Assembly (NCBI RefSeq): GCF_022581195.2 | Contig: NC_061462.1 | Coordinates: forward strand, 3,968,001 to 4,032,000 | Direction: 5' to 3' | Length of the DNA: 64,000 bases | Origin: Helicoverpa zea | Lineage: Eukaryota; Arthropoda; Insecta; Lepidoptera; Noctuidae | Shown: positions 23,774-35,384 of the stretch, one piece after another | Layout: every line of letters starts with the position of its first letter | Position numbering within the stretch: the first letter of the stretch is position 1 | Notes under the pieces: model-generated | What the model saw: only the letters and a program-made list of their open reading frames with translations | Told to the model about the DNA's origin: nothing | The model's database searches: none | Position numbers and translations under genes: made by a program

Positions 23774-24311
23774 GTAATTCCTCATTTTTTCCAAAAACTC
23801 AGTTGACTTCAATAACATATAAAATAAAATTTTCTCCTGTCTGACAAATAATTCTACTAAACACTATGTTGAAAACGGCATCGAAATACTGTCAGCCTGA
23901 TACAGGTCAAACTGAGAGCCTCATTTTTGAACTCGGTTAAAAGACAGGACCAAAATTAAACCCTCTTCAAAAAAGATTTTTTGAAAGTCGGATGAAGCCT
24001 GTACCTAAAAAATCATGACATATTCAGTTTCCGTCTGTATTTTCGTGCATACATAGCAATTCTTCAGGACCATGAGTCGATCAAAACTTAAAATATTAGT
24101 AACGCATCGCTCATTCAAATTTCAAAGTTAGAGCAACTTTACAAATGTTTTAAGCATACACGGACTGGTTCGCAAAGCGCTTTACACAAGAGAACATTGT
24201 ACCTGTTTTCACTAAACGAACACTAGTACATTTGAAACTACTTCCGTACCTCGAAGTTGGTCGTACTCTTATTCGACTATATTTATTTTCCCCGAAGTTT
24301 CCTGACTACAC

Positions 24312-24738
24312 TTAGAGCTCCTGCACACTGCAAACTTTCAGTCGGCCGATTTCACTCTCATTGCCTGATGGGAGACCAACGGAGAGACATCAGGCACTGG
24401 ACCTACATTTAGGTGCTCTCCGATGGACGGGTGTATCAATCACCAACTTCCAGGCTCCGGGCTGCTTAGTGAAAATTTCTAAAACCCACCAAACGATTTC
24501 GGCCCGACTCGGGGATCGATCCCGAGACCTCAGTCATATTAGTCGCGATTGCGACCACTAGACCATCAAGTCATTCAAATAATGAATGGCAGTACGCACA
24601 TTACAAAGATTAAGTATTAAGCCGGTATTCAGACCGACCGACAACTGTGATAGGAATCAAGATTTTCTTTCAAAAAAATGTTTTACCAAACATGGCGTCA
24701 ATGGCCGACTTTTTAGTCTACAGTGTAGGGGTACTCTT
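24312..24738. mobile_element. MITE family M1, copy 2, with nested SINE
   Basis: Left end GCACACTGCAAACTTTCAGT and right end (minus strand) ACACTGTAGACTAAAAAGTC both lead into the GTCGGCC core of family M1. The central ~240 bp is an inserted SINE. Confidence 0.55.
24350..24590 (-). repeat. tRNA-derived SINE nested in M1
   Basis: The minus strand begins GATGGTCTAGTGGTCGCAA (A-box region) and has the B box GGGATCGATCCC; the body then diverges from a tRNA. It lies in the intron between TIL-A exons 4 and 5. Confidence 0.65.
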
Positions 24739-25485
24739 AGCTATTTCATACGTCTAAAATAGATTACACCGAAATAAAAAGTTAAGTAGTTTTCAACAGC
24801 TTCGGCTTTTACTAGCGTTATTTATATTCGCCTTATTCAGTATGGTGATTTTCTATCAAAATTCTTTTGTTAGACGGCTTTAGTGGCGGAATTTATAGGG
24901 CGAAGTGTGTTATTTATTCGCTCAATGTTTACTGGTTATAGTACTACATTATCTTTAAAGTGTAAAGGGATGTCGTAACCTTTATTTTATGTCTAAACTA
25001 GCGTAGCTAGTGGATTTACCTGCTTTTGAATGATCAATGCACCGCACCCGGCTAAAATATGGGGAACAGCAAATGACCGTACCTATAAAAGTACCTATAC
25101 CTACTTATGTAGGTACAAACAACAAATTGTAACGTTGTTTAAGCTATGACTTGCAATCATTCATTCATCTTTAGTAAATTACTTATTGCAATGATGATGA
25201 ATCAGTCTTCATTGACTGATCAATAGTAATGGACAATCAAAATTAAGTGCTCAACTCAAAAACAAGACAACTGCGTTTCTTCATCAGACTTTTCAGGTCA
25301 AAATCATTTTAACCGACTTCAAACAAAGGAGCTTCTTAGTTTGACCTGTAGTGTGTATGCTTGAGCGAGGTTATCTCACGCTTGGCAAACGTTTCCAGCA
25401 TATTGTTTGTCAGTTTTAGGATAAGGTTTTAGGCAGGTATTATTGAAGTCGAGTTTTTTTAGAATAAAAGTTTCTTACTTTTCAG

Positions 25486-25678
25486 GGTCAAACCCTTGTA
25501 CAAGAGGAAACGAGGGAATGGCACCACTGTCCATCATGCTTGTTCGAAAGATGTGAAGACGTCGACTGCCCACCAATACCTTGTAAAAAGCTTGAAGAGT
25601 CTTGTTCCCCAAGATGTATTTGTATTCAGAACTTCTTTAGAAACGGCAGCGATGTCTGCATACCAGTTGATGAGTGTC
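25486..25678 (+). CDS. TIL-A exon 5 (TIL domain with one-base shift)
   Basis: Begins SNPCTRGNEGMAP in the phase set by exon 4, then shifts frame to CPSCLFERCEDVDC and on to CIPVDECR. CTRGNE matches CTRPNE in TIL-C domains T12 and T20. The length of 193 nt indicates one extra base near 25527. Confidence 0.75.
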
Positions 25679-25933
25679 GTAAGATTTTAATTAATTGAGA
25701 GCCGATTTTTCAATCAGAAAATATATGACAAACTGCTATTTTTATTTTTCAGATAGATATTAACTGATGATTGAAAAATCGGGCCTTAAGCGTTTCTTTT
25801 ATTGATGAGTTTGAAACAGGCAAATAAAAATTGATTTTCTTTTGTTTTCAGCTTACTATGATATCGAATAACTACAGAGGGGACTTTGAAATTCCGTCTT
25901 CTATTTTCAAATATCCATCAGTCCAGCAATAAA

Positions 25934-26924
25934 TAAACCAAACAATTGCAATTTTTTCTTTTATTTTCATAAACAAATGACGATCACATGTCACCTGTCG
26001 AGCACTTCAAGCTGAGAAAAAAACTATAAACAGTAAGAAAACGGGATAAGAGGCTTTTGTAAAGAAATCGATAGACGCCGAGTGTATTGAGACAAATGGA
26101 GGGAATTGACGGGGAAACTGTCCGCCCGGAGATATTGTCAGCGGACTATTCTTTAGGATTTTCATATTTTAGTTTATATTCGGATTTTGTAGTATTTTTC
26201 AGTAGAGTTTGTGATACGAGATTGAATTTAACCATACGTCATATTTATTCTCGGTGGTATGTAAATTTAAAGTTATATATTTTGTATAAATTGTTTGTAT
26301 ATAATGTTTTCTATAAATTTGACTAAAATGAACATCTGATTTGTTTTCCAAGTTTGTCAAGTCCTTGATAAAAACTTTCCTTGGTAAAAGGGGGAGAAGA
26401 CATGTTATAGGAAATCGTTTGCAATTCGATATCTCATAACTTCTATCGTATTCGTCAACAAACCAATAAGGAGTATTCCTCGGAGACAGCATTAGGGTAA
26501 ACACACATCGAATCCATGGGACGTCACTAACGCGAAAACTTTGTTTAACCATAAACACACGAATCAGATGACGTCACCGCTTGTCGCCTCGCAAAACCGT
26601 TTCCCTTTAATGTATTACTGCCCTTACCCTACGCAATAAGGAAAAAACGGGGCAAAAACAAAAGATGAGCGAAAATCACGTGTTTTAGTAACATTTTTCC
26701 TTTCAAGCAAGACAATGACCGAAACAAATGAATCCCGATTTCAATTACCATTTAATTGCATTGTAATTGAACTTGAAATAGTTGAATTGAAGGAAAATGT
26801 TGTATAAGTTGTGTAATACTGTGAATTACTCATTCAAAAGGAAAAAGGTCAGGCCTAGAAGTGAATTAAAATTGTTTGGACATATCATTCTTGCTGTGTC
26901 CGACGACTGTAAAAGACGTTTACG
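25934..26924. other. TIL-A/TIL-B intergenic stretch
   Basis: Contains the 3' flank of TIL-A and the promoter side of TIL-B. No convincing TATA box is seen close to the TIL-B ATG; a TATAAG at about 26802 is a weak candidate. Confidence 0.4.
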
Positions 26925-29900
26925 ATGTCCAAGCTGTTTGTGATAGTTTTTGTGACCACTTACTGGGTTTATTTTATACATAGCGAAGGTAAATTTCTTT
27001 TATGTATTTGTCTCAGATTGTTCATATTTATGGTTACTTTTATGACGATTTTGTGCAAACAATTAAGTAGGTTGTAGATTCAATATTTTTCTACTAACAT
27101 CACTTAACAATTTACATTCTTCTAATGAGTAATATTACACAAGATATAATGTACTACAGATTTTGTATAGCAACAATGCACAGCCACTGCGTTAGTGATA
27201 CTAACGAACTAAAGACGTTGCTCTTTCACCACCAACAAACATTTTTGTAAAATTTAATTTGTAAATGCTGCACCTACAACAGTATTTTCTTAAAGGGGAA
27301 TACTAGCTACTTCTAATATAATTGATAGAGATAACATATTGACTAAATCTATACGTAGGAATATCATATCGCTGAGGAGTTTGTTTGTTTGAACGCGCTA
27401 ATCTTTTAAAAGAGCTACTGAAAAATTTTAGTTATCAAGGATGGTTTATGGTTTTATTTTATTCGGATACACACAAATATTCCCTCAGATTTTAATGCTA
27501 AATTAGCCGTAGCTTGTATCGGCTAATTTAGCATTAAAATTAATATCATATAATAAGCAGTATAAGATTACATTCTAGAAGATATCATTATACGATATGT
27601 ACGCGATTTTATATGAAGGCAAAATAAAAAATATATTCGTCTTTTGTAGTATGTAAAATCTCGTATACGATCTTTTCCCGCTGCATTTTACAAGGAAGAT
27701 CAACAAACACGTCGGTTTCTGATGCATGCTTCCTATAACAAATATTTGAGACGCATACTTATATCTGAATGCGACCAAGAAATCTCCAAGAACATTCCAG
27801 AAATTGGAGGAAGCAAAGGGCGAGTGGAATAATAATGTAGGCATTAAATGGTTTCAAAAGTAAACAGCCATTATCTCTAATGGATTTATGAACGATCTAC
27901 GAAATTATTTTGCAGTTTCTTGTCAGATTACGGATATTATTTTCTCATTATTTATATACGTAAACCACGTACTGTAAACTGTTAGATCATACTTTATCTT
28001 TCAGTTAGCGATTAGTCACTTGCTTGCTTAGATCATTTTACTTACCGGAGACGCTATTACCGTGCCTTACTTAGACATAAGTATCTCCAATTTATGCTTC
28101 TGTTAAGTCAATTTTGTCGTGAGCGTGCATAACAATGTGATCGAAAATGAGTGAGCATAGTAAGAAATCACACACGAAAGTAATCACACTTTTTGTTGCG
28201 TTGCTTCAGCCCCCGCGCGGTAATTGGCAGACGTTTTCGTTACTTAGGTACGAGATTTATGTTCATAGCTTTTCCGGTGGGTTAAATGATCTAAGCTGGC
28301 ATATCACGTTTCAATATTTTCGAATTCCGATCACGTACGTACGAGCGTAAAATCGCGAGCAAACTCGCCATGACAAATTTCATTGACAAAATCTTAGCAA
28401 GTGCAATAATATTACGTTTCAAACATGACTTTGTTTATTTTTTACGGTAGACTGTTATAGGTCACTCTATGTGTGTAGAACCCTCAGGACTTGGTTGAAA
28501 TCAAGAGAAAAACAACAGACTGTCGAAAATTAACTCTCTTTCTTCTCTTTTACAAATCTTCTCTCTATTTATCGATTTCTCTCGATAACTGGGCTATCTA
28601 AAACTGAAAGAATCATTCAAATCGGACCAGTAGTTTCAAAGATTAGTGCTTTAGAACAAATGTACTCTTCAGGTTTATAATTTAAGTACTATTATTAAAA
28701 TATAGTAGTATAGTAGGATATAGTAGTAAGTATTCAACAGAGCAAAGACAACTTGATATAAGCTATATTACAAAACCACATTACAGCTAAGAAGGTGACT
28801 TTCCAAGAACGTAGGTACCTACTCAATTTCCTGGTCGCATATGAGTGCTCAAGTCATTTTTGTGTCATAAACTGAACTTTCCTTGTTCATATTCTACGAA
28901 GTAATAAAACACTAGTTGCATTGTGAATTTTGAAACTTACAAAGATTTAAAACAGTCGTTTGCTTTTGGGCAAAAGTTTTCTCATTTGTAGCAAAAAACA
29001 ATTGAAGATGGTTGAAGTCATTTCTGCATTGGTACAGGTGTTCAAATGAATAGTTGGTGTTGAATGACTCTAGTAGGTAGTTGTGAGTTGGGGTACCACT
29101 TTATAATGCAAATGGTTCTGGCAAGGAACATTTAATTCAAGTACAGTTGTCTTTATAATTTACGATGACTTAAAAAAAATAAGGTTCGTAAGTTGGTTCG
29201 AAAATTCTGAAAAAAATAGAATGATCTGTAAAACTAACTAAAACATTGATTAAAAAGTGTACGTATCTGTTACTATAAACCTTGAAATTTTGTGGCATAG
29301 TACCTACCTAATCTGCGAATTCGAATCCGTATTTATTTGATGATTAGCACTAGGCTTACGCTAGTCCTTTATAATGTAAATAAGTGGCGTACCTTACTCT
29401 TGGCATAATAGTCAATGTGCATAAAAATTTACTAAACAAACTAACATACACTAACCAATTTGTGACGTAATAATAACAGCATTATGTAGGAAGAGATGAG
29501 CCATATTTTTCCTAACTTTATTACTGTTTTTCATCATTATATGTAGCCGGTTTCTGAGCATCTATATCGACAGTTTGTCTATTCATTTTTATGAGCCAAT
29601 GTATAAGATTTAAACCACTGGTAAAGGTTAGTGATTGCACAAGGCAAAAATGAATTGTTTTACTTTAATTTATTTATTTATTTATTTATTTATTCTAGGA
29701 AGGTTTACAGGCTAATAACACGACAAGATGGTAACAATAGTTTAACACATTGCTAATAACAAGCCCCCACATATAGGCAAGCTAACATACAATAAGACTC
29801 AATCGCATACAATAGATAATAACATAATATTTTACGCATCGAAAAAAGATTTGGCCAGTAAACGCCTTGCTGTGCCTGCACTTGTGCTAAACAGATCTAT

Positions 29901-32900
29901 ATTCAAATCTAGTGGTATTGCGTTAAAGCTCCGAGCTGCCCTTAGTAGAAAAGTGTTACGTCTGTAGTTTGTCGTTGCAAAAGGTGCCTGTAACAGTGGT
30001 CGCTGACGGAGTCCACCCAGGTTTGTTTTCAACGACAAGTTCGCTAAAAGTTCAGGACAATCAACTGTACTATTAGCGATATTCAATAACATACATATGT
30101 CATTAATATAACGTCTAGTTTCCAACAGAAGAAAATGATACCTTTTACAGCGATGTGAGTAAGCATGCACTTACGCATAAACATGCACTTTTAAGCATGT
30201 ACTTCACAATCCTCCGAGCCTTTTTCCCAATCATGTTGGGGTCGGCTTCCAGTCTAACCGGATTCAGCTGAGTATCAGTGCTCTAAAAGAAGCGACTGTC
30301 TATCTGACCTCCTCAACCCAGTTACCCGGGCAACCCGATACCCCTTGGTTAGACTTTAAGCATGTAGTTATCAACTTTTTTGCAATTGTCAGTAAGTTAA
30401 AGCAAGTGCCAGGCTAAATTAATTTTATCATTGGGATATAAAAATTAATAGTTATAAAACTAAAGAACACCCTAGTCATGTAGGTATTGTCATTAGAACC
30501 CAGAGCGTGAGCGACATTTCATCCTAATCGAAGACCGGGGATTTTCTTACATAGTTACAAGTGAAGCTAATATAAAAAATAGTGTTAAAATAGTTCATCT
30601 CTCCTACTTTTACCCTATAATACAATAATTATTTAAAAAACTTTTCAGTGGTAAAACGCGAAGTGTGCAAAGAGAACGAAGTCAACGTGGAGTGCGCACA
30701 TTGCGGGCCGAAGACTTGTGACGATCTTGGTCACCCGATACCCTGTGGGGGCGCCACTTCGTTATGCCGGCCGCAATGTGTGTGTTTAGACGGCATGGTG
30801 CGAGATGTGAACGGCACTTGTATACCGAAAGGGGAATGCCGTAAGTTGAATAGATTATTTAAAACAGGACTGCATAATAATACACATATTTTTTATTTTT
30901 ATATTTAATATTTAAAATGTAATTTATATGTTGAAAAATAAATAAATGATAAAGACACATAAACACTCAAACATCTATTTGTGAAAACCGCATCAAAACA
31001 CGTTATGTAGTAGTAGTTTATTTAGAAGAGACAGGTGTGGCGGAGGACTTGAATTATGAAATTATTTGTCTTTTTTCTGCCTAAGAGAAAAACCGTTAAT
31101 TAATAAACCTTACGCTACAGCTACAGAGATGTTTGATATAAAGATTGTGTACATTTACAGACACAAGTACCTATGGCTGGATTTCGTGAGATAAAACATC
31201 CATACATGCACATTTCCTTAATAGGACCAAAAACAGTGAATTTAGTCTACAGCAAGAAGGAAACACAAAACCGCAAGAAAATAAACATCATTTTAATATT
31301 TCCTTATGAATGCGTAATATAATCTTATCAAAATTAATGACTAGTAGGTACCTATTGCCAGCCCTAATTTTCCCGGATTATAACCTTAACACTCATATTC
31401 AATTCTTTGTAATATAGAATAATTTTCCATTCGCTGAAAAATCTCTTTAAAATTAATATAACATTTTTATTTTAGTTGACAATAGCGCAAAAATAATATT
31501 ATCCCCTTTCAAGTTTTGATACTCAATAATCTAAGTTTATTCAGGAGATAATTAAAATGATTAAGAAGCTAGGAAACTTTTGAACCATTTAATTATGGAA
31601 GATACGAAACTTCTTAATCATTTAATTACAATCAAAATTATGTAAATTAGCCCTCATCGCAACTTCACAAAGTCATACGTTCGGCCATTCAGAGAATGCG
31701 TTCCTGACACGTCGCGATTGAACTGACGACGTAACTTTGCAATGGCGTTGCAGTTACGATAAAAATATTTTTGCTGGTTGTTTACCGTTTTAACAATTGA
31801 GGAGCATTAAAACAACATTATTATATCAATAATCAATGAATGTTATTACGTCGTCAGTTCAATCGCGACGTGTCAGGAACGCATTCTCTGAATGGCCGAA
31901 CTATAATCACACGAATTCAAGACAATAGTAAGAGCAACACACTGCAAACTAAACAATCGGCCGACATTTGTTTCGAAGGTTGTTTTTTTTAAAGAAAATT
32001 ATGAACTCAATCTTTTTAGTCGGTCTGATACCAGCCATTTACCTCATCGTCATCTCCCGAGCCTTTTCCCAACTATGTTGGGGTTGGCTTCCAGTCTAAC
32101 CAGATTCAGCTGAGTAACAGTGTTTTACAAGGAGCGACTGCCTATCTGACCTCAACCCAGTTACCCGGGCAACCCGATACCCCTTGCCCCTTGGTTAGAT
32201 TTGCGTCAGACTTACTGGCTTCTGACTACCAGTAATGACAGCCAAGAATGTTCAATGACAACCGGAACCGACAGTTTAACGTGCCATCCGAAAACAGTCA
32301 TTGGTGTCCAAGATATACTAGGAAAGAAGATACAAACTGGCCAAATAGCTGATCGTCGTTATGAGCGCACTACCATTTATGAGCCGGAACCAACTATCGG
32401 CCGACTGAAAGTTGTCGTGTGCGCGTCCTCTAAAGGTTTGAATTAGTACAAATTGAACTGGCAGTAGGTGGAATAAGTTTGTTATTTGAAGTCTCGCTAA
32501 ACTCGGTAAGAACTTAGAAGTGAGTCAAGTTGGCGGTTTGCGGGTATTACGTAGGAGTCAGTTTTCTCTGTAGGTATAATATATCTGCGTAAGTAGTTAC
32601 GCTGTGGTTAAAACGTGATAAAATAAACTAGTGCAAATAATGTGGTATCGTGATGTTCATGTAGTTAAATCATGATTTAACCGCTTCGACAAATAAGGAT
32701 ATGAGAACATTATGAATACTTTTTATGTGCATGTGTTGCAAATATTGGTTACATTGCTTACATAAAAAAATGATTAACTTTTAATCAATGACGAATATAT
32801 ATACGTTGTCGCCGTTGTCGGTCACAATATTAAAAAACGTCATTAGTGAGACTTCGTTAAAGGTGAAAAAACAGGATTGAAAGATAATTACATCGTTCTA

Positions 32901-33571
32901 GTAATTGTCTGTATACATACAGTCATATATAATAGTTGTATATACAAATACATATATTGGTACAACATTCATATCTGTAATTAATAAAACACTGTATGCA
33001 AATGAAATACTTATTTATGTTTTAATTCAGTTAATCATTAAACACAAATTAAATGTTTAAACAATCCTTTCACTATTAATAGTTGGTATACATGCATTGA
33101 ACCATCCACATGACCATGACATGACAATGTCTGTCGTGCTTTCATGCTAAAACTACTGAAACTAACTTTAAGGAAATCAAAAAAAGACATGGGCTACTTT
33201 TTATCTGGCTGTGGTACTGAGACAAACATCTCGTCTACTACATCTTTCATTTTACAAACTACCTATATTGTCACTTAAAAAAAGGATATACTCGGTCAAA
33301 TTGAGAACCTCTTTCTTTTTGAGAAGTCGACTAAAAACCCCTGTTACCTCAAGACATAGGTACTAACTCCATTCTTCTAACTTCTCAGCCAGCTGCAACG
33401 GTGACTTCAACGCCACGTCAGGTTGTGGCAACCACTGCGGAAACTCCTGCTCAGATTACAAGGAGGTGAACAAAACCTGCTATAGTGGGTGTCGGTATAA
33501 CAGCTGCTCTTGCAGAGAAGGTTATGTGTATCATGATGAACTTAGGGTCTGCGTTCTGCCTGGTGATTGTT
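26925..33571 (+). CDS. TIL-B: secreted two-TIL-domain protease inhibitor
   Basis: Coding exons 26925..26988 (signal peptide, MSKLFVIVFVTTYWVYFIHS), 30649..30840 and 33389..33571. All are phase 1, and the joined frame gives 146 aa with no stop. The stop codon is split: T at 33571 joins GA at 35191 (acceptor TTTACAG), so the fourth exon is otherwise untranslated; AATAAA at 35379. The first domain (VCKENEVNVEC...CIPKGEC) and the second (SCNGDFNATSGC...CVLPGDC) each have 10 cysteines. Introns hold a LINE remnant, several SINEs, a MITE and a perfect hairpin. Function as a serine protease inhibitor is inferred from the fold only. Confidence 0.82.
27489..27540. repeat. Perfect 21-bp hairpin
   Basis: ATTTTAATGCTAAATTAGCC plus G, a 10-base loop, then the exact reverse complement. 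Lies in TIL-B intron 1. Confidence 0.8.
29664..30175 (-). mobile_element. 5'-truncated non-LTR retrotransposon remnant
   Basis: Minus strand encodes about 112 aa resembling the C-terminus of LINE reverse transcriptase polyproteins (LSLKTNLGGLRQRPLLQAPF, then RRNTFLLRAARSFNAIPL). It is followed by a (TTTA)n-type tail at 29664..29693, read as TAAA repeats on the minus strand. It is in TIL-B intron 1. Confidence 0.6.
30205..30362 (-). repeat. S1 SINE fragment
   Basis: Contains CATGTTGGGGTCGGCTTCCA, TATCTGACCTCCTCAACCC and TTACCCGGGCAACCCGATAC, the S1 body; no tRNA-like head. Confidence 0.65.
30649..30840 (+). CDS. TIL-B exon 2 (TIL domain 1)
   Basis: 192 nt, 10 cysteines; C4-C5 DDLGHPIP, C5-C6 loop GGATSL. 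This exon has visibly higher GC than its introns, which supports coding. Confidence 0.85.
31679..31901. mobile_element. 223-bp MITE with ~55-bp terminal inverted repeats
   Basis: GTTCGGCCATTCAGAGAATG and on to GACGACGTAA is perfectly inverted at the right end. No coding capacity. In TIL-B intron 2. Confidence 0.8.
31930..32430. mobile_element. MITE family M1, copy 3, with nested S1 SINE
   Basis: Ends CACACTGCAAACTAAACAAT...CGGCCGAC at the left and the inverted form near ATCGGCCGACTGAAAGTTGT at the right. An S1 copy (about 32045..32340) fills the middle. Confidence 0.55.
32045..32340 (-). repeat. S1 SINE, long copy
   Basis: Contains CCCAACTATGTTGGGGTTGG, GTTACCCGGGCAACCCGAT and GACTTACTGGCTTCTGACTA, running into ATACTAGGAAAGAAGATACA; the tRNA-like head is lost. 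Nested in M1 copy 3. Confidence 0.65.
33389..33571 (+). CDS. TIL-B exon 3 (TIL domain 2)
   Basis: 183 nt, 10 cysteines. Starts SCNGDFNAT as in the CNGD-type domains of TIL-C, but the second half (CSCREGYVYHDELRVCVLPGDC, in parts) is closer to the b-type domains. Confidence 0.82.
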
Positions 33572-33804
33572 GTAAGTATCTTTCTTAGTACCTACTGTTA
33601 CCTTTTTTTTTACTTAGGATATTGGCCGTTCCAATTTCATTTGTTTTTGTTTTTCCATTCAAATATTTATTCTGCTAACTACGGGGTATAGATGGATGAC
33701 AAATTAAGTATGATAGATTCCATTTTCAATTGCAAGCTTGAAAGGATTTGATCAATTTTTTTGGTAGGGGATAGTGGTTAAAGATGGTTATAGGCTATGT
33801 TTAC

Positions 33805-33972
33805 AGGGCTGCGGGTTGTTCGAAAGAGATACCGCGGCCCTGGTACATAAAAGGCCTATGACGGAACACGACGGTTTTTAGTCAGTAAGAGTCTGACACT
33901 CCCTCACCGCTGCTAACCCACAGCGGGAGGGGTCATTTGATGATTTTTAACGTCGGAAAAAAAAAAAGGCTA
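33805..33972 (+). repeat. S2 repeat (copy 2)
   Basis: Begins near CAGGGCTGCGGGTTGTTCGA and ends in an 11-A run at about 33960, consistent with retroposition. Confidence 0.7.
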
Positions 33973-34663
33973 TGTTTACAGGGTGCGTGAAAAAGCTAAT
34001 ATTGTATATTTTCTTTGTTAATTTACTTTCTATTATTAGTATCTCATTTTGCCTTTTGTTAAGGTTTGTTATTCCAAATTCATATTCTGGTTTCTTGAAG
34101 CTTATTACAGCCAAAGAGTCTAGGCCTTTTTCATATTTAGTGGAATTAGGAATTATAATTACACGTTAATTAGTACCTACGTTTCCATCGCTTTTATTTA
34201 CGAGCATAATTTGTCTGGGAGCACTAATTCTGAAATAATGACAGTCTATTTCTCGTTAGCGCTATAATTATTATTTATATCATTGCCTGTAGATATTTTC
34301 CAAAAAACTACGTCGGCGTAACTATTTTAATACTTTTCTTTAGAATTACATTGTGCCTTTGATATTTTTCCTCTCAAAATATTGTGCAAATTTCGTTGTC
34401 AAGGAAATAGATATTTAATACAATGCAAAAGTAAAAAAATAATGACCCTTCTAGTAAGTATTGTTGGAACAACAATTACGGCTAAGTGTGAACTTGGCAC
34501 TGTAGTTGGGATTTCAACAAATCGTGTCGTTTTCCTCATCAAGAGATTTATAAGGAAGCTTGACCCAGTTTAGTTCTGTACCTTCGAGTTTATTTTGTTT
34601 TATTGTGTTGGTTCTAACTAGAAATGGTATTATTGTAAGCCTGTATTGTCCTACTGAAGGGTG

Positions 34664-34938
34664 CTTACATAAAGAAACAGGTTTCCGGTACAGACAAATC
34701 TGTACGGGTAGGTACCGATCAGCGCAGGTACAATATTTCAATATAATCCTATTCACTCACTTATAAAGAAACAGGTTGTAACTTATCAGTGCCAACTACC
34801 TGGACCGTGCCATACGGGTTTAATTTTGATTGTCTTTAAGGACAGATTCACCTGTTTCTTTATACGAGACAACACTGTACCGATCGGTACTGATCTGTAT
34901 AGATTTGTCTGTACCGGAAATCTGTTTCTTTATGTAAG
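34664..34938. mobile_element. 275-bp inverted-repeat element with repeated TAAAGAAACAGG motif
   Basis: The outer arms (34664..34705 and 34897..34938) pair through CTTACATAAAGAAACAGGTT and CCGGTACAGACAAATCTGTA-like sequence. A second inverted pair of the same TAAAGAAACAGG motif lies inside at about 34763 and 34848. One copy of the terminus also occurs at about 5134. Confidence 0.65.
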
Positions 34939-35384
34939 TACCCGAAAGCTTAACTTTTCTTTACATACTTTTTTTGGTGCTCCAATTCTTTTTTTATTAA
35001 AGAAGTTTGACCAATATTCAATGAGTTACACCTTAAAGAGTTGTAACCTTTTTTCAAAATTCAATTAAGGTAAAAAAGTGTGATAAATAAAATATGACAA
35101 ATTCTCATTGTGATAGACCTTTTAGGTACAGAACCTTTTAAACTTAATCGAGGACTTTTCTCATAACGGGGCCTTTTATTTAATTTACAGGAAAATTTTT
35201 GTTGCGAACTCCGAAAGTGGAATTCAAGTAACTTGGGAATTTGAAGAGAAAAATTTCGAAAAAGCAAGTTCACCCTCGCAGATAATTTTGAGGGATATTG
35301 TAATGAAGACTGACCACCTAACTAAGCATTGTAGTATATAATTTTAAGTGAAAATAATTTAGATGAAACTTTGAGTTAAATAAA

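Larger units (their letters stand above)
20767..25871 (+). pseudogene. TIL-A: three-TIL-domain secreted protein gene carrying two frame lesions
   Basis: Six exons, all phase 1: signal peptide 20767..20848; TIL 21573..21743; TIL 22192..22459; Ser/Asn-rich linker 23591..23773; TIL 25486..25678; terminal 25852..25871 (ends PYYDIE-stop), AATAAA near 25928. All splice sites are GT-AG. Two exons do not keep frame: 22192..22459 holds a 61-bp tandem duplication, and 25486..25678 is 193 nt, one base too long. As written, translation stops in the third exon after TGCVLHDL. Apart from these, all domain cysteines and splice sites are preserved, so the damage is recent, allelic, or an assembly error. The first two domains match the order of domains T2-T3 of TIL-C. 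Confidence 0.75.
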
